Shown: in pieces, positions 8,440 to 17,101 of the stretch
Position numbering within the stretch: the stretch's first letter is position 1
Layout: every line of letters begins with the position of its first letter
Assembly (NCBI GenBank): GCA_000697335.1
Contig: JNEM01014616.1
Location: 1-17,101, forward strand
Length of the DNA: 17,101 nt
Direction of reading: 5' to 3'
Source: Conidiobolus incongruus B7586
Lineage: Eukaryota > Entomophthoromycota > Entomophthoromycetes > Entomophthorales > Conidiobolaceae
Program-made: the position numbers and the translations under genes
The notes under the pieces: model-generated
What the model was told of the DNA's origin: nothing
The model's database searches: none
What the model saw: only the letters and a program-made list of their open reading frames with translations

Positions 8440-11400
8440 CTTACTTAAGCCATTAATCCTATATATTATCGTTATTTTAACCTATATCGATTTTTAATAC
8501 AGTCTCATAATTATCAATACAATAATTTTTGAAATTGATATGGCATAATAATAAGTGTCAAACAAAAATCATAACAAAATACAAATTAAAATCCCTCAAT
8601 TAATATTCCAAGGTAACCAAATATCCCCCAAACAAACGGAGTGGAAATTCGCCCAAAGATGAAGTGGGTCGAAATAAATGAAGATATAAGCCAATCAACC
8701 CAAAATAACTAAAAATTAATTGAATGCTGAAGGCACAAAATGTGATAATTCATGCAAAAAACCTATTAAATTAATGAAATTTACACCAAATATTGTAGTT
8801 ATTAGGGGGATTTGAGAAGTATTAAACTGTTTATATGATGGGAAAAAACTGAAATAAGAATGTTAAACTATCTGGTTTTAATGCCGATTATTGCAAAACC
8901 TATTATAAATTATTAATTGAGGGGATATTTGTTCAATTTCGGATGTATAATAAATATATTTCATTATGAATATATATATATAGTGATGAAAATTATTTTT
9001 TAAATTTTCAGAATTCTTAGGAAACATTAATGTTTATAAATAATTTTAATATTTATTTTTATTTGAAACATTGGGATTAATTGCCTGAAGTTCGAGTTTG
9101 ACTGATTTTATGCGGTTCCAATTGAATTTATGGGAGTATTACCTACAAAATTTCAGGTCATACTACTGTTTTCAACGTGTCTTTGGCTTGAATTAATAAT
9201 AATTCCTGGATTAAATAACGGGAATAATATCAATTGATTAAATATTTCGGTAGTTTAATATATGTAAATCATATGCAATAGAATTATGTATTAGCAAAAA
9301 CCAGATACAAGCAATACATCTTTAAAACAAGGTATAAGATTTTACAAGTCACATTTATCAAAGATACCTTAATGTTGAACATATTGTGGTTTATATTAAT
9401 GCTAAATCGTTTTTTTATCGCAACAATAATATTTCAATCAGGCTAATAGATTTTCAGTATTGGGGTTTTGATTTACTAATATCATAATAAATGTAATTAA
9501 CATCAATATTTTGTTGAAACTTGTTGATTATTAAAGTTTGTTTTATAATATTTACAATGATACTTGGTATTCCTTGATGAAATGGTTTTGATATTAATCA
9601 GAACACTGATATGTATAATTAATAAAAAAAATAAATTACTTGTGTTCAATCTAGATTATGTTGAGAAAATAGATTCAATATTTGTGGTTTGTTATGAATT
9701 TATGGCGTATCTTGGGAAATTCATCTCAAGTAGAACTTTTTGATCTCCATAGAATTTATATCATAATGATAAATTAAACTTAAATATCATTTCAACCGGT
9801 ATTAATAGCCAAATGTATTATTTTATTCTATCAGATGAACCTTTAAAAGTTCAAATTATAGGTAAAGGGAAAATGCTTATCTGTTATTAATTTTAATTTT
9901 AATTTATGCTTTGGGACTTTATGTCAGTAATTAGATCTTTTTATGATATTGTATAGTATGTTAAATGAATCCCATTTTATAATACAAAAAATCTTCTTGT
10001 CATATATTACAAAGTGGAAAACATTCAATCAATGGCAACCCCTTTGAAGTAATAATTCAATACCAAGATAATTTCTTAATTTGGACAAGTCAATTACTAA
10101 AAATATTAATAAATATAAAATTTCAGGATCAAATGATAAAAATATGTAAAATAATGTATAAAACAATATCAAATGTCCTCTAAATTCAAATAAAATGTAG
10201 TTGGTTTATATTTGTAGCTAATTTGATATGATAAAATGATTTAGTATTAAGTTGTTATAATTCCAAATGTCAGCTATAATATACAGTTTAATATAGTTTC
10301 ATTAATATAAAATAATCAAATAAATGAAATTTCATTTTATCCGAATTCAAATACACTATATCTTGTTCGCTTTTGAATCCAATAGATTTTTTGAAACATC
10401 TGAATTTAGGTATATTTAATCACAGTTTTGAATCAATGTAGCGAAACCTAATATTTTTGGAGCTATATGAAAATATTATTTTATTAAAATGTTTTGAGTA
10501 TCAACATATATCTAAGTTTTTCATATTTTATGATGCAAGAAAAATATTTACAATGGAGATCATTAATTATTCAATAATGAAATAACTATTAAAAAAATTA
10601 GATTAACACGCAATATGAAAGCGTAACCTTAAGCCAAATAGAATGATATAAAGTTTATACATAAATATTATTTCCCTCATATATTAGTAACAAATGGTGA
10701 ATTTTTGGTCCTTTTATTCAGAATGTTTAATCATAATGTTAAACTAAAACTTTACAGCCATTTGATTGGTCAATTTGAAACCTTTTAAATTATTTAATAA
10801 ATTAATTCAATCCGGTTTCAATACCTTACAAAACTTTTATGCATGGCATATAATGTTACATATATTATTTGCATTGGTTATAGGTTATTTTTATATTTTC
10901 CATTATCAAAAATTTTCCTAATAATGAATTCTATAATATGATCAATCATCATCAGAATATAATTATTCAATAATTTTTATGGAAATGTTATTTTCATAAA
11001 ATTTTCATATATAAATAAATAATAATATGATAATGATGAAATTGGTAATATTTTGTATATTTTATTTTTCGTTAGAAAAATTTTATTTGATCGATTTTAT
11101 ATTTAATGTACATTTTATCGTAAGAGCTGAAACAGTATATATTACTATGTCATTTCATTAGTCAGTTATTTATTTTTCGAATAAAGGATTAAAATTATTA
11201 TCTAATTCAATTAAATATATTCAATCGTTTTTTGAATATCTGTATCGTCTCAATTTTAAAAATAAGATAATATATTAATTTGATGAAATTAATATTAAAA
11301 TTTTACTGACATTAATTATTTAACTAGTGAATATGAAATATATATTTTATAAGCTATTGGTTATATAATTCAATTATTAAATATTTTATTTATCAACGAG

Positions 11401-12772
11401 TTGTCCAATGACATATTCATTGATCAGTAATATTGTATCAATGATAACCAGTCAGCCTTATTTTGTTAGTAATAATTAATCTAAACATAAGTATTAAATA
11501 TTACCCCAAATTATGCAGCTTAAACCTTTCATCATATAGCATTTAATATCTAATATAATAAAAAAGTGACTACTATCACTTGTCAATACTCAACATTATT
11601 CCTACATTTCCAATAGCTTGACTCCGTCAAATTTTGCCAATATTTTTTGCCTCATTGCATTAAAATCGAAATTATTAGATGTTAATTCCCTTATTGCATA
11701 AATATTTTTAACAATAATGGCAATTAATAAAAAGTATTCATATTTATTGTTGATCAGGCTGGTTAACTTTGATGTAGCAGCTTTTATGTAGCTTTAGTTA
11801 ATCATTATAATCAGAGTATTTGTTTTGACTTTTTCAAACTTTGAAATTTGTTGAACCTAACGAGAGAATTGCTTATACTGACTCGGTTTCTAAATATAGT
11901 ATATATGAAAAAATTCATTAATTTTATACTAATATCTTGAAAACCAAATAATTTGCTATTTTTAGCATTATGTTTATTAAAATATAATATAATATTTTAA
12001 AAACCAAGATTGGTATAACCATTAATAATTTGAAAAATTTCATCAATTCTGGTACTTAAAAGCCGGACCTAAATAATTTAGTATACTAATAAAATTTCTG
12101 TAATAAGAATAATTGATAATTAATTTTAAATACATTACATTTTAATTATGACCATTATATGATTTTAATAAATTTAATATTAGGGAAAAATTTAAATAAG
12201 CTGTTTATAAGAATGGAGAACTTAAAAATTCGAATTGATCAAATTAATCAAACAATATTAAAAACTATATAAATTACATTTTATTAAAAGATATTACTAC
12301 CTGATATAAATATGATACCTTATAATTAGGTTACTGTTTTAGATATATGAAAAGCTTAACTAGATAGATTAGTTCATCTGAAAATTTTATTTACATTACT
12401 TAGTTTACAGAATTATAATGTATAATGATATAGTAATATTCATTTAAAAGTTACAAATTAAGGCGCTTTTAAAGTAATAAGTTGGTAGTGTATTATATAT
12501 TTGAAGATAAGAAATATATAATACAAGTGGCAAAGTTTGATTAAACTTAAGATAATAATTGTAACAAGAATGAAAGTGAATTTGACACTCACTAAATGTT
12601 TATTAAGTAAAATTAGTGATTGAAAAGTGACTTAAATTCTTAGTTTCAAAATTCGCTCAAGTTCAATTTTTCGATTGGTGGTAGTTTGGGAGTTGATGTG
12701 TGAATTGGTCTGTGCTAATTGTTTGACAGCTTTCGTGCTCATACTGTGAACCTAAAGTCTCTTATGAGTTCA
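8440..12772. other. 4.3-kb intergenic desert between the divergent ODC genes
   Basis: No supported gene. The sequence is AT-rich but less extreme than the first 2 kb, and some stretches (8620-8690, 9060-9240) are noticeably richer in G+C. The longest item of interest is a 35-codon ATG frame at 9130-9237 (plus) that starts like a signal peptide. No long repeats, terminal inverted repeats or tRNA promoter boxes were recognised. By position, the region must contain the upstream control regions of both ODC-family genes. Confidence 0.45.
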
Positions 12773-12780
12773 TATATAAG
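12773..12780 (+). promoter_or_regulatory. TATA box of the ODC-like gene
   Basis: TATATAAG ends 47 bp before the ATG at 12828. Initiation 25-30 bases downstream would give a leader of only about 20-30 nt. It would also place the two short upstream ATG frames (12696-12749 and 12764-12799) outside the mRNA. The placement supports 12828 as the start codon. Confidence 0.4.
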
Positions 12781-12827
12781 TGTCGAGTTTGAAACGTAGT
12801 ACATATTGTTTTGGAATAATTATTGAG

Positions 12828-14180
12828 ATGATGATCGGTACGAAGTGTCGTCAACCTATTCCCAACCCCTGGTTCCACCAGTCCACTCTCATTGAGGGCA
12901 CTAAAGATGAGCAGAAACAAATGCAAATCCCTATGAATGTTTACCCAGTGGCGATGACTCCCAAAAGGCAAAATAAAAAGAGGAAATGGGGCTTTTTAAA
13001 TATTAATGAAACTAATATTCAAAATCAATTAGGTGATAATGACCTGGTAGGTTGGTATGATATTGGAAAGATCTCTGCAAAATTCGAGGAATGGTTTTTA
13101 TGGTTTCCTAGGATTACTCCTTATTATAAAACAACAGTAGGATGTGACCTTCGAGTGCTCGAAGTAATGGTTGCTTTAAAGGCGGGATTTTACTGCTCCG
13201 ATCTTGGGGTGATGAGAACTCTAGCAGAAATGGGAGCCAAATCATCAACTTTACTGATGGACAATTTAAACCATACCATGGCCAAAAATCAAAAATGTAC
13301 CTTCTTGTGTACGAATTTAGTTGATTTGAAGATCTTATCATCCAATCCGGCAAATAGACAATGCTATTTGCTCGTACAGCATGTGATCCCTAATCCTGCA
13401 TCGCCTCCGCAAGCACGCATTGCGACTGCAAATCACACGTTCCATTTGATCTTGGCAGCGCATCAGCTCGGATTCCGAGTTGTGGGGCTTAGTCTGAAAT
13501 ATGAGCAACAGGGTAGACTAAATTTTCCGTCTTATTTCGATGGAATTCGTCAAGCTCGACAACTATTCGATCGTGTCAAACTAATTGGACTAATTTTGAC
13601 ACAATTGGACCTCGGAGGTAATTTTCCATGCTGGCTGAACCCTGCACAAGGTCATCCACACCATCACGGAGACAGTGATGAGGAGCGCAGAAATGAAGTG
13701 AAAAAGCTAGTTGTTCTGATTAATGAATCCATAGAAGCCTATTTCCCGCCAGAAGTCCAGGTAATTACGGATGCTTCGCAATTTATAACTGTGAATTCGT
13801 TTAGCTTGGTTTCCAAGATCACTAATGTAGAATCGAGGCAAGGATATCAGTCAATTGGAATGTGTTACTTTGAAGATCAAAACCTATTCCTAAACGAAGA
13901 ATTTGATCCCAATAATCTTAAAAATCTCAGAATCAATATCCTAAAGACATCAGCAGATACTTATGGTGGCATCAAAGAAGAGAAACAGTATCATTACATT
14001 GTCCCTAAATCATGTCCCCATAAAAACCCAATCACTACGATAGAATGCGATCAACAACCAGAAGTTAATGATTATTTAATTATGACAAATTGGATCATGC
14101 CAATTCCCGGCAACCTCCAAATCATCTATACCAATTCAAATTTAGCCAAACTAACAGAATGGGTAAGAAAAATAAATTAA
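12828..14180 (+). CDS. catalytically dead ornithine decarboxylase paralogue
   Basis: An intact intronless frame of 450 aa. The same frame opens at GTG (12780), directly after a stop, but ATG at 12828 is the first usable start. It aligns with the neighbouring ODC over most of its length. Conserved stretches include ITPYY, SYFDGIRQARQLFD, TQLDLGGNFP, EAYFPPEVQVI, SFSLVSKI and IIYTNS. Active-site replacements, from alignment by eye: PLP lysine to T103, D190 to Y122, H299 to K224, third glycine of the GGG loop to N265, E374 to D315, R377 to Q318, C462-D463 to P401-I402, Y491 to P425. The FGTKFG motif is gone. The antizyme-binding segment is six or seven residues shorter and diverged. Additions are a basic KKRK cluster at about residues 50-53, which could be a nuclear signal, and a His/acidic insert at about 276-288. 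It cannot be a normal ODC. A regulator of ODC or antizyme, or a neofunctionalised protein, is inferred. A young pseudogene is possible, but an open frame this long argues against it. Confidence 0.9.
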   Translation: MMIGTKCRQPIPNPWFHQSTLIEGTKDEQKQMQIPMNVYPVAMTPKRQNKKRKWGFLNINETNIQNQLGDNDLVGWYDIGKISAKFEEWFLWFPRITPYYKTTVGCDLRVLEVMVALKAGFYCSDLGVMRTLAEMGAKSSTLLMDNLNHTMAKNQKCTFLCTNLVDLKILSSNPANRQCYLLVQHVIPNPASPPQARIATANHTFHLILAAHQLGFRVVGLSLKYEQQGRLNFPSYFDGIRQARQLFDRVKLIGLILTQLDLGGNFPCWLNPAQGHPHHHGDSDEERRNEVKKLVVLINESIEAYFPPEVQVITDASQFITVNSFSLVSKITNVESRQGYQSIGMCYFEDQNLFLNEEFDPNNLKNLRINILKTSADTYGGIKEEKQYHYIVPKSCPHKNPITTIECDQQPEVNDYLIMTNWIMPIPGNLQIIYTNSNLAKLTEWVRKIN

Positions 14181-16061
14181 CCATAGATTACGATAGAGAT
14201 AAAATGATTTTATATAGTTTATAATAATTTACTCGACTATAATCTATCTAATACTACTCAAATGCCATCAATTTATCAATTCAGGCAAATAAGATAAAAA
14301 TTTTCCTTCATAACCAACAAATGACTTAATATAAATCCAAAGATAAACAAAAAGGATTTGCTAAAAATTGTGAGAAAAAACTGGATAATCACATGATATC
14401 CAGAATTTCCTAGTTCTAGATAAAACAAAAATAAAAATAAGCATTTAATAACAAATTATTAAATTTTAATAATAAATACTAGTTCATTATTCAAAATCTT
14501 TCAATAAAATTTTCACTATTAACAATTAAACAATTATTAAAAATTATGAAATTATTATATTAATAACCAATAGCAATTTACTATTTAATTGATTATATCA
14601 ATATATAATACCTTATCTCAATTTGATTATATCAGTAAATTCATAAACATTCACATTTTTTTACAACTTTAATCAATAAAAATTGAAATTTTTAGTTAGG
14701 AATCCAGAATTTTTAAATTACTAATATTGGATTTGTCAACTATATCCAATGAGGTTGAGGCCAAATCCCGAAAATGATAATAATTAGTAATATTGTTGTA
14801 TATATATTGATATTTGAAATAGAAAGGAAAAAATCGGAATAATTGGGTTAAAAATTCTTAATAAATATATTCAATATATTTAATATTATTGATATCACAA
14901 AATAATAATTCAATAATAATTATATTCTGACAATCTGATTGGTAATACTAAAGAATATCAATTAATTTAGCAAAGCTCTATTAAAATAAATAACCAATAT
15001 TTACTAAAAAATCATAAATTTCAATATAATTTTTAATAAATTGAAAAAAATTCATGATTTAAAACATTAATAAATCACAGATTCAATTTTAAATTTGTTC
15101 AATGTTCTAAACTGCAAATTGTTGGACTTTTCATGCTCGAATTTTGAATTTTTACAGTTCGTTAAAAATTGTTGTCCTAAGCATTAAATGGTAGTTATCA
15201 TGAAAATTGGATTAAGAAATTAATCCATCAGAATTGATCTTCATGTTATTAAAATAGATTGCTAGATTCGGAAGATGTATTTCTTATTATTTAACTTTCG
15301 TAAATTAATTTTTATTCAACTACAATTTGAATATTTCAAATTAATAATCTATTCTAACCTCACAACTAATCCTAACAAATATTGAAAAATAATTAATACA
15401 AGTATTAAAATTTGGGAATTCAACAATCTCTCAAAATCACGTGATGGCAACCTCAATTAGTCTGTAACAATTGGATATGAATCAATTCAATGTTCAGTGA
15501 ATCTTTACAAAGCGTTGAAATTGAGAAGTAATTTTGGGGTTAAAATTGAAATTTTTCAGTTACTTGGATTAAATTGATTGGACAATTATTTCATGAGTGC
15601 TGAATTGATCTATTGCAACAATTCCATGGCTGACATAACTTGGTCTAATTAGATTATTAATGATAATTGATACAGCGTATGTGGTGTGATCGGTTATATG
15701 AATTTGGATATTATTAATAAAGATTATCACTAGCATTACTTTGTGATGGATTATCTATTCATTGTGCTTAAAGATCAAAATATTGAAATTTCAATACAAA
15801 CTATTCAAAGAAGCGCATATGATGTAAAATTGATGAAATATTGGCAATCAGTTATATTATCAACCAAGAAATCAAAGTGATAACCTCAATAAACTAATGA
15901 TATAAGTATAAAGTTTTTAATTAGTCATTTAAATTAATATTAAATAAAGAATAAACTTGAAATAAAAACTTATTGGTGTAGAAAGTTATATGAATATTTA
16001 AAATAAAAAAAATCTATTATAACTTTTAGAAAGTTGAGAAAATAACCAATAAATAATTTAC
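14181..16061. other. AT-rich spacer between the ODC-like gene and ARF1
   Basis: No supported gene. The first part (about 14200-15100) is strongly AT-rich. A less AT-rich section at about 15420-15700 contains a perfect CACGTG palindrome. No repeats, RNA genes or mobile-element ends were recognised. Confidence 0.45.
15436..15445. promoter_or_regulatory. CACGTG (E-box) palindrome
   Basis: ATCACGTGAT is a perfect 10-bp palindrome around CACGTG, the core bound by fungal bHLH factors of the Cbf1/Pho4/USF type. TCACGTGA is the high-affinity Cbf1-like form. It stands out in A/T-dominated DNA. It lies about 840 bp upstream of the ARF1 start and about 1.25 kb downstream of the ODC-like gene, so its target is uncertain. 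Confidence 0.3.
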
Positions 16062-16158
16062 CTGTTGAGATAGGGAAAATGGGACAACTATTTTCAGTAA
16101 ATAGGGGGTACGAACCAATCAAATCAAAGATTTTGGGGGTAATAATTGAATTTAACAT
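16062..16158 (-). CDS. possible first exon of a gene divergent from ARF1
   Basis: An ATG at 16156-16158 opens 32 codons that start MLNSIITPKIFDLIG and end at CAG|GTAAAT, a good-looking splice donor at 16061/16062. The segment is less AT-rich than its flanks. Its start codon is only 125 bp from that of ARF1, as for a bidirectional promoter. If it is not spliced, the same frame runs on to 15970 as a 62-aa protein with an aromatic-rich tail of non-coding appearance. I found no convincing second exon and recognise no family. The plus strand is also open over this segment, so coding sense is uncertain. Confidence 0.18.
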
Positions 16159-16209
16159 ATAATTTAGTAGTTGAGTAAATGGTGTATATTAAGCTTTTGT
16201 TTATTCTAT

Positions 16210-16218
16210 TATAAAAAA
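16210..16218 (+). promoter_or_regulatory. TATA box of ARF1
   Basis: TATAAAAAA lies 65 bp upstream of the ARF1 ATG. A pyrimidine-rich tract follows (about 16219-16252, with CTTC/CTCT/TTCCT runs), which is a common transcription-start context in highly expressed fungal genes. Confidence 0.5.
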
Positions 16219-16271
16219 CTCACTTCATTCCTCTATTCATTCATCTTCCTTTAGATTAACAACTGTACTAA

Positions 16272-16993
<722 letters not shown>

Positions 16994-17101
16994 ATACACA
17001 ACTCTTGTTCAAATCAATTACCTTAATCTAAACCGACATAAGGAATTTGTTCACTGTTATAGTATATATTTTGACCCCTCCTCACTCCTCTTACAAACAA
17101 T

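Noticed and set aside
11417-11444. 8-bp inverted repeat TCATTGAT/ATCAATGA
   Set aside because: It is too short and too AT-rich to stand out from background.
8440-12772. Possible decayed transposon between the ODC genes
   Set aside because: I looked for terminal repeats, target duplications and transposase or reverse-transcriptase motifs and found none.
12780-12827. GTG start at 12780 for the ODC-like gene
   Set aside because: GTG is not a normal start in eukaryotic nuclear genes. ATG at 12828 is the first AUG in frame, and the homology begins far downstream of either.
12762-13353. Minus-strand frames under the ODC-like gene (12762-12971, 13114-13353)
   Set aside because: They are antisense to a conserved frame and show no recognisable features.

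Overview
The window looks like nuclear DNA from a fungus with a very AT-rich, gene-poor genome. The evidence is an antizyme-type eukaryotic ornithine decarboxylase (ODC), a canonical Arf1 GTPase with two short GTAAGT...AG introns that carry CTAAT/CTAAC branch-point-like motifs, and a small secreted protein of fungal style. Only about a quarter of the sequence is recognisably coding. Intergenic DNA is mostly about 20-25% G+C by eye and falls to about 10% or less in parts of the first 2.2 kb. An early-diverging fungal lineage is a reasonable guess, but the sequence does not fix the taxon.

Layout: 1-2200 is an extremely AT-rich block, interrupted near 709-1300 by a less AT-rich island. The island holds a short hydrophobic open frame on the minus strand (709-987) that may be a terminal exon or a relic. 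From there to 5 kb I see no convincing gene. A secreted protein of unknown function (5000-5776, minus) and ODC (6563-8173, minus) follow. A desert of about 4.6 kb comes next. Then, on the plus strand and head-to-head with ODC, lies a second ODC-fold gene (12828-14180). After another 2.1-kb AT-rich stretch, the window ends with a complete three-exon ARF1 gene (16284-16993, plus).

The main point of interest is the ODC pair. The minus-strand copy keeps every catalytic and pyridoxal-phosphate (PLP) binding residue of the family. Its antizyme-binding element is also recognisable. The plus-strand copy keeps the ODC fold over most of its length as an uninterrupted 450-codon frame. It has replaced the PLP lysine, the PLP-phosphate contacts, the ornithine-binding residues and the catalytic cysteine. 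This is the pattern of a pseudoenzyme, comparable in principle to animal antizyme inhibitors or trypanosomatid prozymes. I do not know of such a protein described in fungi. Because the antizyme-binding segment is also remodelled, its role is open: it could titrate antizyme, partner ODC, or do something unrelated.

Polyamine synthesis (ODC) and vesicle traffic (ARF1) are housekeeping functions. Nothing links ARF1 functionally to the ODC pair. I saw no recognisable mobile element, CRISPR array, rRNA or tRNA.
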